The position numbers were made by a program, and so were the translations under genes. DNA of 64,000 nucleotides from Nocardiopsis dassonvillei_B (GTDB lineage: Bacteria > Actinomycetota > Actinomycetes > Streptosporangiales > Streptosporangiaceae), in contig NZ_OZ186815.1 in NCBI RefSeq assembly GCF_964273065.1, positions 1,860,001 to 1,924,000 on the forward strand, in the 5' to 3' direction. The notes under the pieces were generated by a model. That model saw only the letters and a list, made by a program, of their open reading frames with translations, searched no databases and was not told the origin of the DNA. Of this stretch, positions 49,158 to 56,950 are shown in pieces; the stretch's first letter is position 1, and each line of letters begins with the position of its first letter.

Positions 49158-49334
49158 GGTCTGTTTTTCAAGTGCCGTCCTGTTCCGCGGGGTGTGAGGC
49201 GCCGGCGGGGTTCGGCAGGCCCGGAGGGGACGTCCGAGGAACGAGGACGTTCCCGTGGGGTCGAAAGTTCCCGCCTTCCACAGGCGCCGAACGCGAACCG
49301 AAGCGGAGCGGAGGTTCGAAAGAACACGGCCTAG
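49154..49334. repeat. CTAG-bounded repeat element, copy 1 (on the rpsT stop codon)
   Basis: The element is bounded by CTAG at 49154-49157 (the rpsT stop) and 49331-49334. Left end: GGTCTGTTTTTCAAGTGCC. Right end on the other strand: GCCGTGTTCTTTCGAACCTCC, an imperfect terminal inverted repeat. The interior has the hairpin GGAACG-AGGA-CGTTCC (49238-49253) and CCGAAGCGGAGCGGAGG. It is about 80-85% identical by eye to the element at 55136-55319. No ORF is conserved. Size, ends and CTAG flanks resemble a MITE with a 4-bp target duplication. Confidence 0.8.
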
Positions 49335-49344
49335 AGCCCTTCCT

Positions 49345-49380
49345 CGAAGGCCCGGTCCCCGCCAGGGGGCCGGGCCTTCG
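49345..49380 (+). terminator. terminator after rpsT and the repeat element
   Basis: An 11-bp stem CGAAGGCCCGG with a 14-base loop and complement, followed by GGTTAT. The repeat element separates it from the rpsT stop by 187 bp. Confidence 0.75.
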
Positions 49381-49442
49381 GGTTATCCACAGGCCGCACA
49401 CCACCGCTGGCGCTCCGTGACGGGTCTTCCTACCTTGGGTTC

Positions 49443-51131
49443 ATGACCCCTCGACACGACCAGCAGGAACGGCTCCGGGCCCTGGGCCTGGACGCCTCAC
49501 CGGCCGCTCGGCGGTTGCGCGCCCGCATCCCCCGGCCCGCCCCCGAGCCCGCCGCGGGCATCCCGAGCGCCCCGTACTCGGTGGGCGCCTGGCCCGAGCG
49601 CGATCCGCACGACCGGGTCCCGGCGCCGCCGGAACCGGACTCCACCCGCACTGTGCGCACCCCTCCCCCGCGCGACCCTCCCCCGTGGACCGGCGCCCGC
49701 CTCCCCCACCCCCCGCTGTCGGGGGCCGCCCCCCGGCGGTCCTCCGTGACGGGCCCGGCGGGCACGGCGGGTGCCGACGACCCGCCCCTCCCCCGCCCCG
49801 TCGCGGCGGACGCCGAGGAGGGCACCACCGAGCGCCTGCGCCCGCGGGGCGGGCGTCCCGGCGCTCCCGCACCGGAGGCACGGCGGTCTCCGGACGCCGC
49901 GCGGACCGGCCGTCCGCCGGGCGCACCGGCCGCCGACGAGCCGCACCGGGGCGCGCACACCCGCGCACCCGCCCGCGGGGGGACGCGGTCGGCCGCCCGT
50001 CCGGCGCACGGGTGGGCCGACGCGCGGAGCCCGGACCCCGGGGACGCGGCAGCGCACAACGGACGGCGGTGGAACGACCGCTCCGGCACGAACGGCCCGG
50101 ACGACCGCGAGGAGGCGACGCACACCGCCGGGCGGCCGTGGAACCGGTCGGCCGGAACCGACCCGCGCCCCCCGCACCCGGCCGTTGGGGGGAAAGGCAG
50201 GGACGCCCGCGAGGCGGTGGCGCGCGCCGGGCGGCGATGGGACGGGTCCGACGGTACGGACGGCACGGAGGCCGCTCGCGAGGCGACGCACGCCGGGCAA
50301 CGGATGGAGGCGGGCGGCGCGGGTCTCGGGCACGGCGGGACCACCGGGGCGGCGCACCCCGTGGAGCGCGACACGGGGCGGGGGCGGCGGGGCCGCGGTG
50401 AGGGCGGACCGGCCGGGCGGCGGACGGCCGCCGCCGCGGAGGAGGAGGGCCCGCGGGTACCGAGCGGGTACACCGAGTTCCTCCCCCGGCGGGACGGGAG
50501 CCTCGTGGAGCGGTGGGCGCGGCGGTGGCCGCCGGAGGCGACCATGTCGCGGCGGGCGGTGGCGGCCCTGCTCGTCGTGGCGCTGCTCGCGGTCGCCGCC
50601 GTGCTGTTCCTGCGCGACCGCCCCACCGAGGCGGTGGCGCCCGAACCGGTCGCCCACGTGCTGCCCGCCGAGGCCACGGCCCCCGCTGCCGCCGCGGACA
50701 CCGACCCCGAGGCGGACCTGGTGGTGCACGTGGGCGGGGAGGTCGAGGACCCCGGCCTGTACACGCTGCCACCCGGTTCCCGTGTGGCGGACGCGGTGGA
50801 GGCGGCCGGGGGCGCCCTGCCCGACGCCGACCTGGACCTGCTCAACCTGGCCCGCTCCCTGGTCGACGGCGAGCAGATCCTCGTGGGCCTGCCGCAGCCG
50901 GAGGCCGCCGCGCCCGCCCCGGGGACCGCCCGGGGCCCGCTGGTGAACATCAACCGGGCCGACGAGGCGGAGCTGGAGACGCTGCCCCGGGTGGGTGAGG
51001 TCACCGCGGGCAGGATCGTCTCCTACCGCGAGGCCCACGGTCCGTTCACCAGCGTGGACGACCTCATCAACGTCGACCGCATCGGCGCCAAGACCCTGGA
51101 GGAGATCCGTCCGCACGTGACCGTCGGATGA
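49443..51131 (+). CDS. comEA: ComEA-like DNA-binding protein with a long disordered N-terminus
   Basis: A 562-residue protein. Residues 1-~365 are a low-complexity Arg/Pro/Gly/Thr-rich cytoplasmic region without a fold I recognise. One membrane helix follows (RRAVAALLVVALLAVAAVLFL), then the extracytoplasmic ComEA part: an SLBB-like domain (DLVVHVGGEVEDPGLYTLPPGSRVADAVEAAGGAL) and a helix-hairpin-helix DNA-binding domain at the C-terminus (GPLVNINRADEAELETLPRVGEVTAGRIVSYREAHGPFTSVDDLINVDRIGAKTLEEIRPHV). It should bind incoming DNA for ComEC. Usual ComEA is 200-350 residues, so the N-terminal part is unusually long. ATG at 49443. Confidence 0.92.
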   Translation: MTPRHDQQERLRALGLDASPAARRLRARIPRPAPEPAAGIPSAPYSVGAWPERDPHDRVPAPPEPDSTRTVRTPPPRDPPPWTGARLPHPPLSGAAPRRSSVTGPAGTAGADDPPLPRPVAADAEEGTTERLRPRGGRPGAPAPEARRSPDAARTGRPPGAPAADEPHRGAHTRAPARGGTRSAARPAHGWADARSPDPGDAAAHNGRRWNDRSGTNGPDDREEATHTAGRPWNRSAGTDPRPPHPAVGGKGRDAREAVARAGRRWDGSDGTDGTEAAREATHAGQRMEAGGAGLGHGGTTGAAHPVERDTGRGRRGRGEGGPAGRRTAAAAEEEGPRVPSGYTEFLPRRDGSLVERWARRWPPEATMSRRAVAALLVVALLAVAAVLFLRDRPTEAVAPEPVAHVLPAEATAPAAAADTDPEADLVVHVGGEVEDPGLYTLPPGSRVADAVEAAGGALPDADLDLLNLARSLVDGEQILVGLPQPEAAAPAPGTARGPLVNINRADEAELETLPRVGEVTAGRIVSYREAHGPFTSVDDLINVDRIGAKTLEEIRPHVTVG

Positions 51132-51588
51132 GCCCCGCCCGCGCCGGAACGACGCCGGGCACGCGGAAACGGCGCGGCGCGGTGGGGACCTGCGGGCTCA
51201 GTGGTGGCTGCGGGCACGGCACCGCGCGGAGACGGCACGGCACCGCACGGGAACGGCACCGCCCCGTGTGGGAACGGCACCGCCCCATATGGAACGGCCT
51301 GGAACGGCGGGCTCAGCGGTGACTACGGCACGGCTCGGCACGGGAACGGCACCGCGCCGCATGGAACGGCCTGGAACGGCGGGCTCAGCGGTGACTACGG
51401 CACGGCTCGGCACAGAACGGCACGGCACGGGAACGGCGCGGTGCCGTGCGGGAACAGCGGACACCGGAGCAGCGGACAGCGCCGGGACGGCACCGGGCGG
51501 GGCGGAGGCGGCACGGCCAGGGGGCGGTGGGGCCCGGTCCGGGGACGGCCGGCACGAAGCGCGGGCCCGGTGGGAGGAGGTGGCGGGT
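51132..51588 (+). other. gene-free spacer with tandem repeats between comEA and comEC
   Basis: 457 bp with no recognisable gene, dominated by GGAACGGCACCGC-like short repeats. Two nearly identical 72-bp units start at 51289 and 51361, each with CTCAGCGGTGACTACGGCAC. The comEC frame is open through them (a 24-residue repeat would result) but a ribosome site exists only before 51589. Confidence 0.6.
51289..51413 (+). repeat. two 72-bp direct tandem repeats
   Basis: The units begin ATGGAACGGCCTGGAACGGC at 51289 and 51361. The first 53 bases are identical; the second copy breaks off at CGGCACAGAACGG. Shorter GGGAACGGCACCG words precede and follow. Confidence 0.85.
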
Positions 51589-53937
51589 GTGGTGGTGTGG
51601 CTGGGGGCGGACGGGTACGGGGTGGGCCGGCCGATGGACCTGCGGTCGGTGGTGCCGGCCGGGGCCGCGTGGGCGGCCGCTCTGGCCGCACCGCTGCTGC
51701 CGCCGTGGGCGGCGTGGCTGTTGGGCGGCGCCGCCTTGTGTACGGCGGTGCTGGTGTTCCTGCTGACCAGGGCGCCGGCGGAGGCGCTGGCGCTGACCAC
51801 CGCCGCGGCCCTGGCCTGCGCCGGGACCGTCTCCGTGGTCGCCGGAGTCCAGGTGCACCGGGTTGCGGTCGGCGCCGCCCGGGTCGCGGCGGAGGCGGGC
51901 GGCGAGGTGGAGTTCACCGCGGAGGTCACCGGCGATCCGCGGGCCCGCTCCGGGACGCCGCGCCGGGACCGGGCGGAGTGGGTGGTCCGGGCCCGCGTCA
52001 CCCGCGTGGAGGGGCGCGCCGCAGCGGACCCCGTGGTGCTGCTCGCCTCGGGCGAGGAGTGGCCCCGGCTGCTGCCGGGCCAGTCCCTCACCGCCCGGGG
52101 CGTGTTCGCGGCGGCCGAGGACGACCCCTTCCTGGGCGCCCTGGTGCTGGTGCGCGGCCCGCCGCGCGAGGTGGCGCCGCCCGACCGCCGGCAGGCGTTC
52201 GCCGGTGAGGTACGGGCCGGGCTGCGCGGGGCCGCCGCCGGGCTGCCCGAGCCGGAGAGCGGTCTGCTCCCCGCCCTGATCGTCGGTGACACCTCCGGCG
52301 TGGACGAGCAGGTGGCGGACGACTTCCGGGCGACCGGGATGACGCACCTGCTCACCGTCTCCGGGGCGAACCTGGCCGTCCTGACCGGCGTGGTGGTGGC
52401 GCTGGGCCGTCTGGTGCGCGCTCCGCCGTGGTGGACGGTGGCGGGCGGAGCCGCGATGATCTGGCTGTTCGTCCTGGTCTGCCGCCCCGAGCCCAGCGTG
52501 GTACGGGCCGCGTTCATGGGCTCCCTGGCCCTGCTGGCGCTGGCCACGGGGCGCGCCCACATGGCACTGGGGGCGTTGGGCGTGACCGTGGTCGGGGTGC
52601 TGTTCGTCTCCCCCGCCCTGGCGTCCTCCTACGGTTTCGCGCTGTCGGTGCTGGCCACCGCGGGCATCGTGCTGCTGGTACCGCGCTGGACGAGGGAGTG
52701 GTCGGCGTCGATGCCCGGGGTCGTGGCCGAGGCCCTGGCCGTGGCGGTGGCCGCGCACGTGGCGGTCGCGCCGGTGGTGGTCACCCTGTCGGGGGAGGTG
52801 TCCTGGGTGGCGGTCCCCGCCAACGTGCTGGCCGCGCCGGTGGTCGCGGCGGTGACGGTGCTCGGCTCGCTGGTGGCCGCGCTGGCGATGGTGGCGCCCG
52901 GGGCCGCGGCCGCGCTGGCCGTGGTGCCCGGGTGGGGCGTTGCGTGGATCGCGGCGGTCGCGCGGGCGGGCGCCCGTGTCCCGTACGGGGCGCTGCCCTG
53001 GCGGTCCGACATCGCGGGCGCGCTGCTGCTGGCCGGCCTGGTGGTGGTGCTGGTGGTGTCCCGGGGGCGGGTGAGGCGGGTGCTGGCCGCCGGGCTGGTC
53101 GCGGTGCTGGTATTGGCCGCGGCGGCCCGCTGCCTGCCCGGCGGCTGGCCGCCGCGGGGCTGGGCGGTGGCGGCCTGCGACGTGGGCCAGGGTGCCGCGT
53201 TCGTACTGTCGGTGGCCCCCGGCTCGGCGGTGGTCGCCGACGCGGGCCAGGACCCGCGGGCGGTCGACGGCTGCCTGGAGCGCCTGGGGGTGCGCGAGGT
53301 GCCGCTGCTGGTACTGAGCCACGACCACGCCGACCACGTGGACGGCGTTCCGGGGGTGTTGCGGCACCGGCACGTGGACCGGGCGCTGGCGCCGCCGGGG
53401 TTCGGCGACACCCCGGTCGGCGGGCTGCTCGCCGGAGCCGGTGTGGGGCTGCTGACCGCCGAACGCGGCGACCGGCTGCGGGTCGGCGCCTGGACGCTGC
53501 GGGTGCTGTGGCCGCCGCCCGGGTACCGCGGCTCGGTCAACGACGGCTCCGTGGTGGTGCGCGCCGACGCCCCGGACCTGTCGGTGCTGCTGCCGGGCGA
53601 CGTCGAGGAGGAGGCGCAGCGCGGCATGCTCGGGGAGCCGCTGGCGGTGGCGGTGCTGGCGGTCCCCCACCACGGGTCGGCCGCGCAGGTGCCGGAGTTC
53701 CTGGAGGCGACGGGGGCGCGGATCGCGCTGACCTCGGTGGGCGCCGACAACCCGTACGGGCACCCGGCGCCGCTCACGCAGAGCGTGCTGCGCCGGATGG
53801 GCGCCCTGGACCTGCGCACCGACCTGTCGGGCGACATCGCGGTGGTGGGCACCGGCGAGGGGCCGCTAGCGCTGGTCCGGGGGCCGGACCGGTCGCTCCG
53901 GCGCGCGGGAGGTCGGTGGGGCGTGGCATCCTCGTGG
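51589..53937 (+). CDS. comEC: ComEC/Rec2 family DNA-uptake channel (no in-frame stop before holA)
   Basis: A polytopic membrane protein for single-stranded DNA uptake. Order: two membrane segments, an OB-like extracytoplasmic region (EFTAEVTGDPRARSGTPRRDRAEWVVRARV), the competence domain with about eight helices (ALIVGDTSGVDEQVADDFRATGMTHLLTVSGANLAVLTG, SYGFALSVLATAGIVLL), and a metallo-beta-lactamase domain (CDVGQGAAFVLSV, LSHDHADHVDGVPGVL, LLPGDVEEEAQR, VPHHGSA). GTG at 51589 follows GGAGG. The frame does not stop after the usual C-terminus (DLSGDIAVVGTGEGPLALVRG) but runs open to 55359, across holA; the end given here is where homology ends. A lost base or a real stop-less 3' end are both possible. 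Confidence 0.85.
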
Positions 53938-53938
53938 T

Positions 53939-54895
53939 ATGCCTGCACCCGCCCCGATCACGATCATCGTCGGCGACGAGGAGCTCCTCGTCGACCGGGC
54001 CGTCGCCTCCATCGTGGCCGCCGTCCGCGCCCAGGACCCGGAGGTGGACGTCCACGACCTGGTCCCCGCCCAGGTGGGCCCGCACACCCTGGTGGAGGTC
54101 ACCTCCCCGTCGCTGTTCGGCGACCGCCGGGTGGTCGTGCTGCGCTCCTCCCAGGACCTGGTCAAGGAGCTGGCCGAGACGGTGACGGCCTACCTCAAGG
54201 ACCCGGCCGACGACGTCACCCTCGTCCTGACGCACGCGGGCGGCAACAAGGGCAAGGCCCTGCTGCAGGCGGCGGTGAAGGCCGGGGCGGCCCGGGTGGA
54301 CTGCAAGGGCCCGACCAAGGGCCCCGAGCGCGTCGCGTTCGTCAAGGCCGAGTTCGCGGCGGCGGGACGGCAGATCGCCCCGGACGCGGCCCAGGCGCTG
54401 CTGGACGCGGTCGGCAGCGAGCTGCGCGAGATCGCGGCGGCCTGCACCCAGCTGATCGCCGACACGGAAGGGCGCGTGGACGCGGCCGCGGTGGCCCGGT
54501 ACCACTCGGGCCGGGCGGAGGCGTCCGGGTTCACCGTCGCGGACCGCGCCGTGGAGGGCCGCCTGCCCGAGGCCCTGGAGCAGCTGCGCTGGTCGCTGGC
54601 GGTGGGCACCGCCCCGGTGCTCATCAACAGCGCGCTGGCGGGCGCGGTGCGCGGCATCGCGGTGGTGGCGGGGCCCGGCGGCTCGGACGCGGACCTGGCC
54701 AAGAGCGCCAAGGTGCCGCCGTGGAAGCTGCGCACCCTGCGCCAGCAGGCGCGCGGCTGGTCCCCCGCGGGGATCGGCCGGGCGATGGCGGTGGTCGCCG
54801 AGACCGACGCGCTGATCAAGGGCGCGGGCCGCGACCCGGAGTACGCGCTGGAGCGCGCCGTCATCGAGATCGCCCGGGCCCGCGGCCACCGCTAG
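53939..54895 (+). CDS. holA: DNA polymerase III delta subunit
   Basis: A 318-residue clamp-loader subunit that opens the beta clamp. It has an N-terminal AAA-like region (PITIIVGDEELLVDRAVASIVAAVRAQDPEVDVHDL, PSLFGDRRVVVLRSSQDLVKEL, DDVTLVLTHAGGNKGKALL), a middle lid (FVKAEFAAAGRQIAPDAAQALLDAVGSELREIAAACTQL), and the C-terminal collar (VADRAVEGRLPEALEQLRWSLAVGTAPVLINSALAGAVRGIAVV, KVPPWKLRTLRQQARGW). ATG at 53939. It follows comEC, as in most actinobacteria. Confidence 0.96.
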   Translation: MPAPAPITIIVGDEELLVDRAVASIVAAVRAQDPEVDVHDLVPAQVGPHTLVEVTSPSLFGDRRVVVLRSSQDLVKELAETVTAYLKDPADDVTLVLTHAGGNKGKALLQAAVKAGAARVDCKGPTKGPERVAFVKAEFAAAGRQIAPDAAQALLDAVGSELREIAAACTQLIADTEGRVDAAAVARYHSGRAEASGFTVADRAVEGRLPEALEQLRWSLAVGTAPVLINSALAGAVRGIAVVAGPGGSDADLAKSAKVPPWKLRTLRQQARGWSPAGIGRAMAVVAETDALIKGAGRDPEYALERAVIEIARARGHR

Positions 54896-55135
54896 CCCGC
54901 CCCCTCCCGGGGCTCCACGGCGCTGTGGCCGCCCGCCGCCCTCCCGCCACCGACCACCGCACTCGCGTCGCCCCCCGTCACCACCCTCAGCGGACGGCCT
55001 ACGACGGCAGCGCCACCCACCTGCGGACGGGGGCCGGTCGCGGTGCCCCGCTTCGGTGGCCCGTGGCCGCCTCCGGCCCGCGGCCCCGCCGGTCGGCGGG
55101 GCGCCGAACCGTGCGGGAGCGACCACCGGACGCGC
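54896..55135. other. gene-free region after holA
   Basis: 240 bp without a credible gene. GC-rich; GGCCGGTCGCGG and CGCGGCCCCGCCGG offer weak hairpins near 55030-55100, but no clear terminator is seen. Confidence 0.4.
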
Positions 55136-55319
55136 CTAGGGTCTGTTTTTTGAGTGCCGTCCTGTTCCGCGGGGGGTGTGTGAGGCGCCGGCGGGGTTCT
55201 GCAGGCCCGGAGGGGATGTCCGGGGAACGAGGACGTTCCCGTAGGGCCGAAGGCTCCCGCCCTCCAAAGGCGCCGAACGCGGACCGAAGCGGAGCGGAGG
55301 TTCAAAAAACACAGCCTAG
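55136..55319. repeat. CTAG-bounded repeat element, copy 2 (on the hutI stop codon)
   Basis: Bounded by CTAG at 55136-55139 and 55316-55319; the second CTAG contains the hutI stop (TAG on the minus strand). Left end CTAGGGTCTGTTTTTTGAG; the other end, read inward, is CTAGGCTGTGTTTTTTGAAC, a clear terminal inverted repeat. Interior hairpin GGGAACG-AGGA-CGTTCCC (55223-55240) and CCGAAGCGGAGCGGAGG as in copy 1. No ORF is conserved between copies. Confidence 0.85.
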
Positions 55320-56524
55320 TGGATGGTGCGGCCGCCCTGCCAGACGTGGAGGGCCTTGAGGCCCATCGACCAGGCGAACGCGCCCTCGTGGTCGGCGTCC
55401 CACTGGACCAGGTCCGCGAGGTTGCCGGGGGCGAGCATGCCGCGGTCGGCCAGCCCCAGGGCCCGAGCACCGCCGACGGTGGCGGCGTGCAGCGCCTCCT
55501 GCACGGTCATCTGGAACATGGCGATGGCCAGGGAGATGATGAGCGGCATCGACGTGGCGCCGCTCTGCCCGGGGTTGTGGTCGGTGCCCAGGCCGACGGG
55601 AACGCCGTGGTCGAGCAGGGACCGCACCGGCGGGTGGCGGCGTTCGTGCATCGACGTGGTGGGGCAGGCGACCACGGGGGTGCGGGTGGCGGCCAGCGCG
55701 AGGATGTCCTCGTCGTCGGTCTCGTGCAGCAGGTCCACCGAGTTGCAGCCGAGTTCGGCGGCCATGCGGACGGCCCCGTGGCGGGGCCGCGAGCAGGCGT
55801 GCAGGGTGGTGCGCAGCCCGACGGACTGGCCCACGGACAGGAGCATCCGGGCGTCCTCGGTGGTGAACTGCCGGTTGTCGCAGTAGACGTCCACCCCGTC
55901 GGCACCGACCTGGGCGGCGTCGGCGAGCCAGGAGGCGGCGGCGGTGACGTACTCGCCGGGGCGGCCGAAGAACTCGGGCGGCACCCCGTGGGCGGGGAAG
56001 AACGTGATGTGCAGGCGCGGCATGCCGGGCTCCTCCTCCAGGGAGCGCAGCAGGCGCACGTCGGCGAGCTCGCCGTCGCGGGTCAGGTGGTAGCCGGTCT
56101 TGGCCTCGACGGTGGTGGTCCCGGTGATGACCCAGTGCCGCAGCCGTTCCCGCACGGCGTTGCACAGCGTCCAGGGATCGGTGCCGCGGGTGATGGTGAC
56201 GGTGGTGGACACACCGCCCCCGGCGGCGAAGATGTCCCCCTGGGAGGCGCCCTTGGCCCACATGCTGACCTCGGCGTAGCGGTCGCCCGCGTAGACGGGG
56301 TGGCAGTGGGCGTCGACGAGGCCGGGGGTGATGAGCCCGCCGCCGATGTTGATGATGTCGTCGACGTCGGTGAGGTCCTCGTAGACCCCGGGGAGCCGCT
56401 GGGGCAGCTCTGCGGCGGGGCCGACCCAGGCCACCCGCTCGTCGTCGATCAGGAGTGCCGCCTTGGTCAGCATCTCGTTGCCGGTCCACAGCCGACCGAT
56501 GTTGCTGAGGAGTACGACCGCCAT
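55316..56524 (-). CDS. hutI: imidazolonepropionase-like amidohydrolase (HutI family)
   Basis: A 402-residue metal-dependent amidohydrolase. Motifs: ITPGLVDAHCHPVYAGDR (metal histidines), GGGVSTTVTITRGTDPW, TVEAKTGYHLTRDGELADVRLL, TFFPAHGVPPEF, LRTTLHACSR, DLLHETDDEDI, and GLGTDHNPGQSGATSMPLII (catalytic Asp), ending with ARALGLADRGMLAPGNLADLVQWDADH. This resembles HutI, which opens imidazolonepropionate in histidine breakdown, but no other hut gene is near, so the substrate is not proved. ATG at 56524. Its stop codon is supplied within the CTAG bounding repeat copy 2. Confidence 0.85.
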   Translation of the reverse strand: MAVVLLSNIGRLWTGNEMLTKAALLIDDERVAWVGPAAELPQRLPGVYEDLTDVDDIINIGGGLITPGLVDAHCHPVYAGDRYAEVSMWAKGASQGDIFAAGGGVSTTVTITRGTDPWTLCNAVRERLRHWVITGTTTVEAKTGYHLTRDGELADVRLLRSLEEEPGMPRLHITFFPAHGVPPEFFGRPGEYVTAAASWLADAAQVGADGVDVYCDNRQFTTEDARMLLSVGQSVGLRTTLHACSRPRHGAVRMAAELGCNSVDLLHETDDEDILALAATRTPVVACPTTSMHERRHPPVRSLLDHGVPVGLGTDHNPGQSGATSMPLIISLAIAMFQMTVQEALHAATVGGARALGLADRGMLAPGNLADLVQWDADHEGAFAWSMGLKALHVWQGGRTIH

Positions 56525-56907
56525 GGTCAGCCGCCGGTCAGTTCCGCCGCGTGGACTGCAGGAAGGGGTCGTGCGGGGAACGGGCGGACATGGCGACCTC
56601 GTATCTGGAACGATCCGACAGGGCCGACGGGGGCGGCCGGGGGCACCGCCGCGCGGGCCGGGGCTCCGGCACGCCGGGCGCGCCGTGTCCGCCGGTCGGT
56701 GAGGCGGCGGCCGGTGCTCCAAAACCGTAGTCCATCCGCGGACTCCGTGTACACCTCTCCACAGGGACGAATGCGAGTGTTCCGCCGCAGAACCCGCGGG
56801 AGCGCGACGTGACGAAACCCGTGCCCGACGGCGGTGACCAGCGGACATCCGGGGGTCGCCGGGAGCGCCGGGGACCGCCCGAGAACGTGAGACCCCCGGC
56901 ACGCCGA
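56525..56907. other. gene-free region between hutI and hflX
   Basis: About 380 bp with no credible gene. It should carry the hutI promoter on the minus strand; no ribosome site stronger than a weak GGCTGACC is seen before the hutI ATG. CCGTAGTCCATCCGCGGACTC (around 56727) is a weak inverted repeat. Confidence 0.4.
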
Positions 56908-56937
56908 CGGGCCCGGAGCGTCGGCGCTCCGGGCCCG
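56908..56937 (-). terminator. terminator after hflX
   Basis: A 13-bp perfect stem (CGGGCCCGGAGCG and complement) with a TCGG loop, 14 bp past the hflX stop on the minus strand. Confidence 0.88.
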
Positions 56938-56950
56938 CGCGGGGTGCGGG

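Noticed and set aside
51268..51588. N-terminal extension of comEC with 24-residue repeats
   Set aside because: No ribosome site before 51268, while GGAGG precedes GTG 51589, and ComEC proteins start near the first membrane helix.
55140..55315. Small gene inside the repeat element
   Set aside because: No ORF with a start and ribosome site is conserved between the copies; indels break every frame.
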